A stretch of DNA of 64,000 nt, taken from NCBI GenBank assembly GCA_013297875.1, contig JAAFIW010000014.1, positions 1 through 64,000 on the forward strand, read 5' to 3'. The notes under the pieces were generated by a model. It was not told where the DNA came from. It did no database searches and saw only the letters and a list, made by a program, of their open reading frames with translations. Positions 8,778-17,258 of this stretch are shown piece after piece; within the stretch, counting starts at the first letter, position 1; every line of letters starts with the position of its first letter. A program made the translations under genes and the position numbers. Source of the DNA: Comamonadaceae bacterium (GTDB taxonomy: Bacteria > Pseudomonadota > Gammaproteobacteria > Burkholderiales > Burkholderiaceae_C).

Positions 8778-9376
8778 GGGGCTTGATTGTTAACCAGCGC
8801 GGCCACCGCCGGGGTGTCCCCGCGCGGCTTGCGGCCTTTGCTGTCGGGCTTGAGCGCGCCACGCAAATCGTCCAGGTCGTGCACCAGCAGGTGCACGCCA
8901 ATCACCTCGCCCAGCTCGGCGCAGTGCGCCGAGATACTGAGCGCCTCAACCCGCTCGCCGGTAAAGCCCGGCACGCTGCGCGGCTCGTAGTCCACCTTCT
9001 GGTCAATCAGCGTGATTTCGGCGGTTTTCGAGTCGTCGCAAAACAGCTGGATGTAAATGTCTGACAGCCGCGTAGCCGTGCCATGCCACACCGCCCCCGC
9101 CAGATGCGGGCGAAACACCGCCAGCCGCTGCATCCACAGCAGCGCCAGCCGCCGCAAAGCCGCCAGCTCGTCCGGCTGCGTGTCTGCACAAAACAGCTCA
9201 ATGTATTCCCGCACCGCCAGCTCCACCGCATCGTTGTCCGGCAGCGCCGTGCGCGCATTCAAACCCAGCTGCCTGACCGCCCGCCGCTTGGCCGGCCCAT
9301 ATTCCAGCCCCTCTTCCACCACCATGCGGGCAGCGGTGTGGGCGATTTCGGCGGTGGGGGTTTGGGCGTTGTGCAT
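8774..9376 (-). CDS. Conserved hypothetical protein
   Basis: This soluble protein of about 200 residues has no motif I recognise. The N-terminus (MHNAQTPTAEIAHTAARMVVEEGLEYGPAKRRA) is helical and charged, followed by a region rich in Leu and Arg. The frame is open up to 9484, but ATG 9376 is the first plausible start, because the upstream part looks non-coding. Its stop overlaps the tlpA start by four bases, so the two are co-expressed. Function unknown. Confidence 0.7.
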   Translation of the reverse strand: MHNAQTPTAEIAHTAARMVVEEGLEYGPAKRRAVRQLGLNARTALPDNDAVELAVREYIELFCADTQPDELAALRRLALLWMQRLAVFRPHLAGAVWHGTATRLSDIYIQLFCDDSKTAEITLIDQKVDYEPRSVPGFTGERVEALSISAHCAELGEVIGVHLLVHDLDDLRGALKPDSKGRKPRGDTPAVAALVNNQAP

Positions 9377-9607
9377 GGGGGCTGGATTTTGCACTTGTGA
9401 CGGGTCATTGCTCGGCGACTTGGCCGCGAACCGATGACAAATGACGGCCGCCTGCAGCGTGCATGACAGATGACGCCAAGTCACTTGCCAGCTGGGGATC
9501 GAGTCACTTTTAGCAAAATCAGCCTTACGCCCATGTCAATCCAGCTCAAGCAGCTACGCAATTGATAGCAATTTTCACCCCGAGGAACCCGCGTATTCCC
9601 ACCAGCC

Positions 9608-10507
9608 ATGACCCCCGACATCAAAACCCTGCAACTCTTCGTGGCCGTGGTCGACCTGGGCAGCATCAGCGAGGGCGCGCGGCATTGCCATCTGGCGCTG
9701 GCGGCTGCCAGCAAGCGCATCGCCCAGCTGGAGGGCCGCTGCGGCATGGCGCTGCTGACGCGCCACGCCCGCGGGGTGGTGCCCACGCCAGCCGGTCATG
9801 CCTATGCAGTGCAGGCTCGCAGCGTGCTGGCCGCGCTGGACCGGCTGAGCGCCGAGCTGGCGGATTTTCAGCAGGGCATCAAGGGGCTGGTGCGGGTGAC
9901 GGCCAATGCATCGTCCATCGCGCAGTTTCTGCCGGCCCAGGTGGGAGACTTTTTGCAGCGCAACCCGGGCCTGAAGATCGATCTGCAGGAGCGCTCCAGC
10001 AGCGAGGTGGCACGCGCCGTGGCTGGCGGCCTGGCCGACATTGGCGTGATGGAGTCCACCACCCCCACAACCACACCGACATCCGAGCTGGAGTTGCTGC
10101 CCTGGCGCAGCGACACGCTGGTGGCCGTGCTGGCCCAGGGCCACGCGCTGGCCCGTCGCAAGCGGGTAACGCCCGCCGAGCTGCTGGCCTGCGAGCATGT
10201 GGCGCTGCGCGAAGGCACAGCGCTGAACCGCCTGCTGGCCCAGGCCGCTGCGCAAGCCGGCCAGACCTTGAAGGTGCGCATGCAGGTGGGCAGCTTTGAC
10301 GCGGTCTGCCGCATGGTGGAGCAAGGCATAGGCATCGGCGTGCTGCCGCTAGCCGCCATTGCGCCCCAGCTCAAAGCCATGCGCATCCGCTGTGTGCCGG
10401 TGGAGGCAGACTGGGCGCAGCGGCGGCATGTGTTGGCGGTGCGGCAGGTGGCGGGGCTGACGGTGGCGGCGCAGGCGTTGTTGGGGCATTTGCGCGCTTC
10501 GGTTTAG
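9608..10507 (+). CDS. LysR-family transcriptional regulator
   Basis: The 299-residue protein has an N-terminal LysR helix-turn-helix (LQLFVAVVDLGSISEGARHCHLALAAASKRIAQLE, residues about 8-42) and a C-terminal effector-binding domain. No adjacent divergent target is obvious: the gene upstream (ending at the 9376 start) reads away from it, so that hypothetical/tlpA pair is the best candidate. A copy of the dispersed repeat (TCAAGCAGCTA, near 9547-9575) lies immediately before the start. Confidence 0.85.
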   Translation: MTPDIKTLQLFVAVVDLGSISEGARHCHLALAAASKRIAQLEGRCGMALLTRHARGVVPTPAGHAYAVQARSVLAALDRLSAELADFQQGIKGLVRVTANASSIAQFLPAQVGDFLQRNPGLKIDLQERSSSEVARAVAGGLADIGVMESTTPTTTPTSELELLPWRSDTLVAVLAQGHALARRKRVTPAELLACEHVALREGTALNRLLAQAAAQAGQTLKVRMQVGSFDAVCRMVEQGIGIGVLPLAAIAPQLKAMRIRCVPVEADWAQRRHVLAVRQVAGLTVAAQALLGHLRASV

Positions 10508-10541
10508 CGGCTTGCTGGCGCCGATCGTTGCTCCGCGCTGC

Positions 10542-10738
10542 GGCACTGCGCTTGCCCAGTGCGCGCAAACCCGAGTGCCGGCCCCCTGCGGGGGGAGCCT
10601 CTGCAGTACTCAGAGTTTGGGGAAAGCGCTCGAACTCGCCTGCGGCTCAAACAATCGCGCTTTCTGATCCCAAACTCTTCCGTGCTTCGAGCCCGGCACT
10701 CTGATTGGGTTCTGCGCACACTGGGCACGCGCTGTGCC
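10542..10738. repeat. ~200-bp imperfect palindrome
   Basis: Arms of about 40 bases (10542-10581, with GGCACTGCGC and CGAGTGCCGG, against 10692-10738) are nested around a second pair (AGAGTTTGGGGAAAGCGC near 10612 and its complement near 10658-10678). It fills most of the 412-base gene-free gap 10508-10919. It is GC-rich and marks the left edge of a lower-GC accessory stretch. It could be a MITE-like element. Confidence 0.7.
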
Positions 10739-10804
10739 GTGGGGGGTGGTTTTGGCGGGTAGGTACCTAGAATCTGCGGCGGGGTTTGGTAACTTTATTT
10801 ATAA

Positions 10805-10820
10805 CTGACTTTTTATACAG
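10805..10820 (+). promoter_or_regulatory. Candidate LexA (SOS) box
   Basis: The 16 bases CTGACTTTTTATACAG match the LexA consensus CTGT-N8-ACAG with one change in the left half site and an AT-rich core. It is 100 bases before the small gene at 10920. There is no second box, and the neighbours have no known SOS function, so this remains a pattern match. Confidence 0.4.
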
Positions 10821-10919
10821 TATAATAGTAGCCAGTCCTAAATTCAACTATCAGTGGCTGTCGGATAGTTTTTTGCAGCTTTATTAGAGCTTTCAGTTCA
10901 TCAACAGAAGGAGTTTCAC

Positions 10920-11222
10920 ATGCCGCAGTTTTTGTTTGTTCTTCATTTGCCGAATTCACCGCGCGGGCTTGCAACCAGCAAAGACCACGCCAAAATGATC
11001 GAATGGGGAGAATTCGACACGATGCTACTGTCCAGCGGACTGCCAGTCGAAGTGTCAAATAAGCTTCTCGGAAAGCCGCAGCGGATTGCCCTAAACACTT
11101 GGCTGATACCGTCAGATGAGTCGGCAGGTTTCTTAATATCAATTCAGCAGATTGCCGAGAAATTTGAGATTGAGCATTCTGCATTTGTCGTCTGCGGTGA
11201 AATAACTTCAATGAACAAGTGA
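10920..11222 (+). CDS. Small hypothetical protein in low-GC island
   Basis: This 100-residue protein (MPQFLFVLHLPNSPRGLAT...) has no membrane segment or motif I recognise. A strong ribosome binding site (AGAAGGAG, 7 bases before the ATG) supports it as a real gene. Base composition is clearly lower in GC than the flanking housekeeping genes, which suggests transfer. A LexA-like box lies 100 bases upstream. Function unknown. Confidence 0.6.
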   Translation: MPQFLFVLHLPNSPRGLATSKDHAKMIEWGEFDTMLLSSGLPVEVSNKLLGKPQRIALNTWLIPSDESAGFLISIQQIAEKFEIEHSAFVVCGEITSMNK

Positions 11223-11491
11223 TGCCAAGACATTTCGTTGCGGCTCGCACCGCTCTAACTTGTCGCCAATGACCGACAGCTACGCGACGGTATAGCTTTG
11301 ACGTTGAGGTTGTAAAAAAACCTACTTACATAAATTCGCTATGAATGGCACCAAAAGTCAACGCGTCAGAACGCCGTATTCGCCGCGATCTCAGGCAAGG
11401 CAAGGCAAGGTTTCGAGTACTCCCGAAAACTTGCCGTCACTACGTCATGGGTAGTTTTTTTACAGCCTAGTTATGTTGCAGGTGGAGACCC

Positions 11492-12202
11492 ATGGATAGC
11501 CCCAAAAAAACACGCAGCCCACTCCGTAACCTTTATCGAGAGAAGATATTGAAGCCACATGCAGTGGCAGTATTTGCCGTCCACCTTGGCGGAAACACTG
11601 GGTTCGAAACCTTTTACAGTGGATTGAAAGACGAAGATAAAGACCTGTTACTCGGCGTCTCGTCAAAGTACGTTTTCTTGGTTAAGCACGGCGATTGGCG
11701 TGTTGACTTAGAGGACTGCAACCCTGTCATAGACTATTTCACCAATTCCTTCAAACTCGTTTCACTGTTCTCCCTGATTGAGTCTCTGTCGTCGGAGAAG
11801 CACGAAGACTTCTACGACTGGCTTCGGAAGCAAGAAGACGATACGTTTCCGATTCCAGATAAGCTCAAACTAAAGTCTCTTTACGAAAAATACAAAAAGA
11901 CGTACGGCTCAATTCGTCGGTGTGTCAGATTCTTCGAGCGACTTTCACCTGAGCGACAAGCGGAACTCCGGGCAGGGTTCAAGGTAAGGGGGAAACCGGT
12001 GTCTGAGATTAAAGCTGTAGCCAAGTTTCTGTACAACCTCCGCAGCAAGTTCGTCCACGAAGGCGAATTTGTGCTGGATATCGCAAACTTTCCGGTGATA
12101 TCACGGCATAAGAATACGGAGACGCTGACTGACATATCAATTCCCACACTCCTTCGCATGTTTGAGGAAGGTGTGCTGGCGTACTTTCGTCGTGCGACAT
12201 AA
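11492..12202 (+). CDS. Hypothetical protein with HEPN-like motif
   Basis: This 236-residue, lysine- and phenylalanine-rich soluble protein is preceded by GGTGGAG. Near residue 190 it has NLRSKFVHEGEF, in which R-x4-H fits the R-x(4-6)-H signature of HEPN ribonuclease/antiviral domains, set in a helical C-terminal half. HEPN proteins are commonly RNases in toxin-antitoxin and phage-defence systems. The low GC and neighbouring mazF suit that, but a single short motif is weak evidence and no nucleotidyltransferase partner is seen. Confidence 0.55.
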   Translation: MDSPKKTRSPLRNLYREKILKPHAVAVFAVHLGGNTGFETFYSGLKDEDKDLLLGVSSKYVFLVKHGDWRVDLEDCNPVIDYFTNSFKLVSLFSLIESLSSEKHEDFYDWLRKQEDDTFPIPDKLKLKSLYEKYKKTYGSIRRCVRFFERLSPERQAELRAGFKVRGKPVSEIKAVAKFLYNLRSKFVHEGEFVLDIANFPVISRHKNTETLTDISIPTLLRMFEEGVLAYFRRAT

Positions 12203-12270
12203 CTCTACGTTGAACGGCCACTCTTCTGAATGAGCCAATGCCCAAATTACCTCAGCCTGAAGCTACAACG

Positions 12271-12312
12271 GCCAACCGAGCAGACTGGTAGAGCACCACC
12301 AGCTATCACTTA
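12271..12312. repeat. Direct repeat flanking mazF, copy A
   Basis: This 42-base sequence starting GCCAACCGAGCAG matches 12972-13013 at 39 of 42 positions. The two copies flank the MazF/PemK gene as direct repeats. No gene is evident in the surrounding gap 12203-12409. Confidence 0.8.
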
Positions 12313-12409
12313 AATAGCAAACACAGCACGCCATAGGCACCACGAAAACCCAAAGCCCGCTGCCGGGCCCGATCCTCGCCACCGATTGGGGCCACGGGCT
12401 CTGCGGAAA

Positions 12410-12526
12410 GTGAGTCTGCTGCGCCTTCCCATCGAAGTGCCCTACAAAGCACCCGCCAACGAGCAGTTGCGCCGGGCTGCTGATGCCGTGTTTTTGGAGC
12501 TTGGTCGGCGCGATGCTGGGCATTGA
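12410..12526 (+). CDS. Possible small antitoxin-position ORF
   Basis: A short frame with GTG start encodes 38 residues (VSLLRLPIEVPYKAPANEQ...). Its stop codon overlaps the TTG start of the MazF/PemK gene by four bases, the typical position for an antitoxin. I do not recognise the sequence, the ribosome binding site is weak, and it may be the remnant of a longer antitoxin gene. Confidence 0.3.
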   Translation: MSLLRLPIEVPYKAPANEQLRRAADAVFLELGRRDAGH

Positions 12527-12849
12527 AAGCGCCGCCGCGCGGCGAAGTTTGGCTGGTTGACCTTGGGATGACTGCAAAGGTCAGGTCCTGCCTGGTCATC
12601 AGTGTTCCTGGCGAAGGCAATGACCGCGCCATTGTCACGCTGGTGCCGCACACCACCAGCGTGCGCGGGTCGCGCTTCGAAGTGGTGGTTGCAACGCGCT
12701 TCCTCAAGCCCGGTGCCTTCGATGCGCAAGGTCTTGTGACCATACCGCTTGCATGGCTGGTGCGGCGGATTGGCACGCTGACGGCTGCCCAGGTGCAAGC
12801 GGTCGAAGCTGGCGTCTGCAATTGGTTGGGCATCGACGCGCGTTATTGA
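12523..12849 (+). CDS. MazF/PemK-family toxin, endoribonuclease
   Basis: The 108-residue protein begins RGEVWLVDLG and has PHTTSVRGSRFEV, matching PemK/MazF toxins, which are mRNA interferases. The start is a TTG overlapping a small upstream frame; the usual antitoxin is not clearly recognisable. The stop codon TGA lies inside the terminal inverted repeat of a MITE at 12846-12957, so the present C-terminus (WLGIDARY) may have been set by the insertion. The gene sits between 42-base direct repeats. Confidence 0.75.
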   Translation: MKAPPRGEVWLVDLGMTAKVRSCLVISVPGEGNDRAIVTLVPHTTSVRGSRFEVVVATRFLKPGAFDAQGLVTIPLAWLVRRIGTLTAAQVQAVEAGVCNWLGIDARY

Positions 12850-12957
12850 TCCGGAACGATTTAATCGCGAATTCCCCTTCGGGCTGAGGTATCGAAGCCC
12901 TCGCGAGCCCTTCGATACCTCAGGGCGAACGGTCGGGGATAAAGCGTGCCGGATCAA
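12846..12957. mobile_element. MITE-like element, copy 1
   Basis: This 112-bp element has terminal inverted repeats TTGATCCGG/CCGGATCAA and an inner palindrome centred on CCCTCGCGAGCCCTTCG. Copy 2 at 13014-13124 shares ends and core. There is no coding capacity, so movement would need a transposase elsewhere. The left end contains the stop codon of mazF. Confidence 0.8.
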
Positions 12958-12971
12958 TAGGTAGAAGGCGA

Positions 12972-13013
12972 GCCAACCGAGCAGGCGGGTAGAGCACTAC
13001 CAGCTATCACTTA
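12972..13013. repeat. Direct repeat flanking mazF, copy B
   Basis: This is the partner of 12271-12312 (39/42 identical). It abuts MITE copy 2 exactly. In copy A the same point continues directly into ATAGCAAA, while here ATAGCAAA resumes after the MITE at about 13128. Copy A therefore approximates the uninterrupted state. Confidence 0.8.
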
Positions 13014-13124
13014 TTGATCCGGCCCGATGAAATCTCAAGTTCCGTTCGGGCTGAGGTATCGAAGCCCTCGCGAGCCCTTCGATACCTCAGGGCGAACGGT
13101 TGATACTTCATCGGGCCGGATCAA
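13014..13124. mobile_element. MITE-like element, copy 2
   Basis: This 111-bp element belongs to the same family as 12846-12957, with longer terminal inverted repeats here (TTGATCCGGCCCGATGAA and its complement). It sits in the 432-base gap before the enolase-superfamily gene; the remaining gap (13125-13281) shows only a C- and A-rich leader. Confidence 0.85.
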
Positions 13125-13281
13125 CAGATAGCAAAGCACTTTCCGATCAAAGCGCCCCAAAAGCCCGAAGGCAAACCCTTCGCCAACCGCGAAGCCTGCC
13201 CCACCCCACAAACGAATTGTCCAAACCCCGCCACCGGCCAACAATCTCCGCCAAACAAAGCCAAGCCGGAGACAACGCCAG

Positions 13282-14436
13282 ATGAAGATCACCCGCGTCA
13301 GCGCCACGCCGCTGAATGTGCCCGTCACGCTGGATCAGTGGGGCCTGTCCAGCACCACGCACCTGTCGGTGTGCCTGACCGAGATCGAGACTGACACCGG
13401 TATCGTGGGCCACGGCATGACGGCCATTACTGAAGAGGAAGTGATTGCCGCCATCGTGCGCGAGGTGGCCGCGCCCGCGCTGCTGGGCGAAGACCCGACC
13501 GAGACCGAGCGGCTGTGGCAGCGCCTGTACTGGCTGCTGTCGCCACGCGGGCAGACCGGCTATGCCAGCCACGCCATGGCCGCGCTGGACATTGCGCTGT
13601 GGGACATTCGCGGCCAGGCGCTGGGGCTGCCGGTGTGGCGGCTGCTGGGCGGGGCGCGCAGCCGGGTGCCGGTGTATGCCACCTTTGGCTTTGGCTTTCT
13701 GGATCGCGAGCAATTGACCGAGGCCGCGCGCTGGTGGCAGCAGCAGGGCTTTGCCCGACTGAAGATGACCGTGGGCAGCCACGCGCTGGCCCGGCGCGAC
13801 GAGCCCCGGCCCATCCGCCACGTGATTGCCGAAGACGCCCGCCGCGTGGCCGCGGTGCGCGCCGCCGTGGGGCAGGATGTGCAGCTGTTTGTGGATGCCA
13901 ACTGCGGGCTGGACCTGCTGCACGCCACCGAGCTGGCCCATGCGATTGAGCCGCACGACATCACGTTTTTTGAAGAGCCGCTGACCCAGAACGACGCGGC
14001 CCAGATGGCGCAGCTGCGCCAGCGCTGCCGCATCCCATTGGCGGCCGGGCAGAACGAGGGGCTGGCCTGGCGCTTTCGCGACCTGCTGCTGGCCGGTGCG
14101 GTGGACGTGCTGCAGCCCAATGTGTGCATCAGCGGCGGCTACACCCAGTGCGCCAAGATCGCCGGCATGGCCCACGCCTTCAACGTGCCGATTGACAACG
14201 GCGGCACCTGGCCGTTTCACAACATGCACCTGCACGCCGGCGTGATGAACGGCGGCATGGTGGAGTACCACCATGTGGCGGTGCAACTGCTCAAGCAGAT
14301 TTATGACGGCCTGCCCACACCGCTAGACGGCTGGCTGACCTTGCCTGAGGTGCCCGGCCTGGGCTTTGCGCCGAATGCTGACCGGGTGCGCGAATTCGCC
14401 AAGCTGCCCACCTCACACGGCAAGGGCAAGGCTTGA
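13282..14436 (+). CDS. Mandelate racemase/muconate lactonizing-type enolase
   Basis: This 384-residue enolase-superfamily protein shows metal-binding segments VDANCG and FFEEPL. Sugar-acid dehydratases and racemases of this family abstract an alpha-proton from a carboxylate. Two expected catalytic positions differ: the KxK motif reads KMT (second lysine replaced by Thr), and the usual PDV reads PNV. A histidine remains in PFHNMH. Either this subgroup uses other residues or its reaction is unusual. It is followed by a Bug binding protein, which suggests uptake and catabolism of an organic acid. Confidence 0.85.
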   Translation: MKITRVSATPLNVPVTLDQWGLSSTTHLSVCLTEIETDTGIVGHGMTAITEEEVIAAIVREVAAPALLGEDPTETERLWQRLYWLLSPRGQTGYASHAMAALDIALWDIRGQALGLPVWRLLGGARSRVPVYATFGFGFLDREQLTEAARWWQQQGFARLKMTVGSHALARRDEPRPIRHVIAEDARRVAAVRAAVGQDVQLFVDANCGLDLLHATELAHAIEPHDITFFEEPLTQNDAAQMAQLRQRCRIPLAAGQNEGLAWRFRDLLLAGAVDVLQPNVCISGGYTQCAKIAGMAHAFNVPIDNGGTWPFHNMHLHAGVMNGGMVEYHHVAVQLLKQIYDGLPTPLDGWLTLPEVPGLGFAPNADRVREFAKLPTSHGKGKA

Positions 14437-14468
14437 AACGATCACAACAACCCCACCCGGAGACAAGC

Positions 14469-15446
14469 ATGACCCACCACATCAACCGTCGTGCCGTACT
14501 GGCCGCCCTGTCAACCCTGCCCGCCTGGCCTGCCCTGGCGCAAAGTCCGTTCCCCAACAAACCCATCCGCCTGTTGGTGGGCTACTCGGCTGGCGGCGGC
14601 GTGGACGCGATGGCCCGCTTGCTGGCACCGCGCCTGTCAACCCTGCTGGGCCAGCAGGTGATCGTGGACAACCGCACCGGTGCTGCGGGTTTGATAGCAG
14701 CCGACGCCGTATCCAAAGCACCTGCAGACGGTTACACCCTGATGCTGGCCGACAGCTCGCTGCTGATTGCCAAGCTGCTCAACCCCAAGCTGGCGCTGGA
14801 TCCCCTGACCGCGTTCACACCGGTGGCCGGTGCCTTTGACCTGCCGCTGGTCATCGTGGTCAACAACAGCTTCCCGGCCACCACGCCGAAAGAACTGGTG
14901 GCCACCCTCAAGGCCAGCCCGGGCAAGCACTCGTTTGCCACCTCGGGCGTGGGCACCGTGCAGCACCTGGCATTTGAAATGCTCAAGGCCCAGATCGGCG
15001 CATTTGTCGTACACATCCCCTACCGCGGCGCCGCGCAAATCGTGCCCGATGTGATCAGCGGCCAGGTGCCCATCGGCATCGTCAGTGCCACCTCGGCTCT
15101 GGCCCAAGCCAAGGCCGGGCGGCCGCGCGCGGTGGCTGTGATGAGCCCGGTGCGCTTGGCGGGTGCAGAAAACGTGCAACCCTTGTCAGACGTGGTGCCG
15201 GGCTTCAGCGCTGCGCCGCGTTTGTTTGCGTTGGCACCGGCTGGCACACCGTCCGAGGTGGTGACGCGGCTGTCTGACGCAATGAAAACCGTGCTTGAAG
15301 CAGCAGATCTGGCACAAACCGCTGCGGCGCAAGGTGCTGTGCGCAGCTATGGCAGCGCCGCTCAATTGGCGCGTGATTTGCCGCAGGAATCAGCCACCTG
15401 GGCACGGGTGATTCGCGCGCAAAAGATATCGGCCGAGGGGGGCTGA
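14469..15446 (+). CDS. Bug/TctC-family periplasmic binding protein
   Basis: This 325-residue tripartite tricarboxylate transporter receptor has an N-terminal twin-Arg-like signal (NRRAVLAALSTLPAWPALAQ), then the family start FPNKPIRLLVGYSAGGGVDAMAR. ATG 14469 is chosen because CCGGAGAC lies just before it; the frame is open slightly further upstream. These proteins bind carboxylates in the periplasm and often lack a dedicated transporter gene nearby, as here. It lies 32 bases after the enolase-superfamily gene, probably in one operon. Confidence 0.9.
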   Translation: MTHHINRRAVLAALSTLPAWPALAQSPFPNKPIRLLVGYSAGGGVDAMARLLAPRLSTLLGQQVIVDNRTGAAGLIAADAVSKAPADGYTLMLADSSLLIAKLLNPKLALDPLTAFTPVAGAFDLPLVIVVNNSFPATTPKELVATLKASPGKHSFATSGVGTVQHLAFEMLKAQIGAFVVHIPYRGAAQIVPDVISGQVPIGIVSATSALAQAKAGRPRAVAVMSPVRLAGAENVQPLSDVVPGFSAAPRLFALAPAGTPSEVVTRLSDAMKTVLEAADLAQTAAAQGAVRSYGSAAQLARDLPQESATWARVIRAQKISAEGG

Positions 15447-15452
15447 ACCTGT

Positions 15453-15563
15453 CTCCTTCCCCCGCTGGGGGAAGGCAGGGATGGGGGCATACGCGAGCTG
15501 ACGCCAATTTTTGCGGTGCCCTCAAAGCCCCCATCCCAACCTTCCCCCAAAGGCGGGAAGGAG
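15453..15563. repeat. Inverted repeat, CTCCTTCCCCC type
   Basis: The arms CTCCTTCCCCCGCTGGGGG... and ...GGCGGGAAGGAG enclose GGGATGGGGGC and its complement. A related element is at 23005-23095. It lies between the convergent Bug and LysR genes and could act as a bidirectional hairpin. Confidence 0.8.
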
Positions 15564-15586
15564 CAAAACCCGCGAAACGATTGGCT

Positions 15587-16495
15587 TTATGTCTCCGCCG
15601 ACCCAAACCGCTTGACGATCAACGCCCGCAGCCAGCGCAGCGCTGGGTCGCCCTCATGGCGCACGCTCCAGTGCAAAGCCACGCTGAAATCGGGCAGCGG
15701 AAAGCGCGGCTTTAGGAGCGCATAGCCGCCCCCAGCGCCCGCGTTTTCCACAAACCCCAGCGCAATGCTGCACGGCATCAGCGCCGCCAGGTCTGAGGCG
15801 CGCACGATGCCCGGCAGCGACAAAAAATGCGCCACCGTGAGCCGCAAACGGTCTTCCAGCTTGAGCAGTTGCAGGATGCGCAAGGTGTCGCTGTGGCTGC
15901 GCACGGCCGCGAACTCCAGGCGCTGCAAGTCAGGCAGGCCGGGTTTGCGCTGGCGTTGCAGGAAGGGGTGGTCGGCGCGCAGCAGCACGCCGTAGCAGTC
16001 AGTGAGCAACTGCACGCGCCGGGTGTCGTGCACGCTGGGCAGGTAGCCAAAAGCCAGGTCAATTTTTCCTGCGTCCAACGCCGTGGCAATTTCGCTGTGG
16101 GCCAGCGGCGCGGCCTCGCAGCGCACCAGCGGTGCCTGCTCGCGCAGATCGGCCATCAGCTCGGGCAGAAAGCGGGCCTCACCAATGTCGCTCATGTGAA
16201 AGCGGAAGACGCGGCGCGACTGCTTGGGCTCAAACGCTTCGGAGTCATCCAGCGCACGCTCGATCAGGGTCAAGGCCGCCTGCACTGACGCGGCCAAGCG
16301 CTCTGCTCGCAAGGTCGGCCGCACGCCGCCGGGGGCGCGGGTGAACAGCGGGTCGTGCAGCAGGCCCCTGAGACGGGTGAGGCCTTGACTGGCAGTGGGC
16401 TGCGTGAGGCCCAGGGTCTGCGCGGCGCGGCTGACGCTGCGTTCGCGGTAGACGGCGTCGAAGAGGCGCAGGAGGTTGAGGTCTAGGGGGGGCAT
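15587..16495 (-). CDS. LysR-family regulator, NodD/PcaQ-like N-terminus
   Basis: This LysR-type regulator of about 302 residues starts MPPLDLNLLRLFDAVYRERSVSRAAQTLGLTQPTASQGL, the form seen in NodD/LinR-type regulators of aromatic or organic-acid catabolism. The start at 16495 is used because a second in-frame ATG at 16516 adds a non-conserved leader. It is convergent with the enolase-superfamily/Bug pair; its target is unclear. Confidence 0.85.
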   Translation of the reverse strand: MPPLDLNLLRLFDAVYRERSVSRAAQTLGLTQPTASQGLTRLRGLLHDPLFTRAPGGVRPTLRAERLAASVQAALTLIERALDDSEAFEPKQSRRVFRFHMSDIGEARFLPELMADLREQAPLVRCEAAPLAHSEIATALDAGKIDLAFGYLPSVHDTRRVQLLTDCYGVLLRADHPFLQRQRKPGLPDLQRLEFAAVRSHSDTLRILQLLKLEDRLRLTVAHFLSLPGIVRASDLAALMPCSIALGFVENAGAGGGYALLKPRFPLPDFSVALHWSVRHEGDPALRWLRALIVKRFGSAET

Positions 16496-16536
16496 TGAGC
16501 TGGCGCGCGGATGCAAGTTGAACGCTCAAAAAGCGG

Positions 16537-17097
16537 CTATTCCCGGTACTTTTCGATTTGGCCGCTTAGTCTGACCTTCGCTTCACCAGCGCATGATCCA
16601 ATTTCCGCTGCTGCAGCAATTGCTTCTGACTGGAAGTATTTCTTCTTTTCATAGGGTTCGTTAAGTTCAGTCAGACGAAGTATTTCTTTGAAATTCCCCC
16701 AAAATTTGTTCATCTGTCCATACATCTTCTCCAGGTGTTTGGACGTATCTGGAATGTATAGATCGCAGACTGCGCGAATCTCGTCTAGCTTTTCACAGCT
16801 TTCAAAATACCTTTTGTCATACTCTAGGTCTGTCATTCCTGAACGTAAGTTTATATCCAAAGCTGTAATTGAAAAATCTCTAGCAATTTTGCTGATGGCT
16901 ATGTGAACATTGAGCAGTCGCTGCTTGTGATTTGCGATTTCTTCTTTCTCAGTTTCTGAATGCCGTTTGGCAGAATCAATTTGAAATTGAAATCTATGAT
17001 TTTCAGCAGCGAGGCGCAGTTGAATGATTGCCCCCAGGCTAGCACCCAAAAGAGCAGATAGAGACCCAACGATGGCGGTGATTACAGCAGTATCCAT
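16537..17097 (-). CDS. Hypothetical membrane-anchored coiled-coil protein
   Basis: The protein has about 186 residues. One membrane segment near the N-terminus (VITAIVGSLSALLGASLGAIIQL) is followed by a helical, charged region (AENHRFQFQIDSAKRHSETEKEEIANHKQ), likely coiled coil. ATG 17097 has AGGG upstream. GC content is markedly lower than that of its neighbours, and it lies beside an IS and a broken antitoxin-like gene, so it is probably acquired. Function unknown. Confidence 0.6.
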   Translation of the reverse strand: MDTAVITAIVGSLSALLGASLGAIIQLRLAAENHRFQFQIDSAKRHSETEKEEIANHKQRLLNVHIAISKIARDFSITALDINLRSGMTDLEYDKRYFESCEKLDEIRAVCDLYIPDTSKHLEKMYGQMNKFWGNFKEILRLTELNEPYEKKKYFQSEAIAAAAEIGSCAGEAKVRLSGQIEKYRE

Positions 17098-17258
17098 AAG
17101 CAACCCTAACTAAATATTCAAACTGAAAATTTTTCAATGCGCGCTATTTGCTCTGTCACCGCCAGCAAGCTATGTGCTTCGTTATGGGCCTGCGACGTAG
17201 AAAGAGATTTTGCAATGGCGGGATCCAGCAAAGCCACGGACGTGCCCTTCACAGCTTC

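Noticed and set aside
10813-11250. Minus-strand frame of 145 codons in the accessory pocket
   Set aside because: Overlaps the plus-strand gene at 10920, which has a good ribosome binding site.
11390-11412. AGGCAAGGCAAGG short tandem repeat
   Set aside because: Only about three short units; likely trivial.
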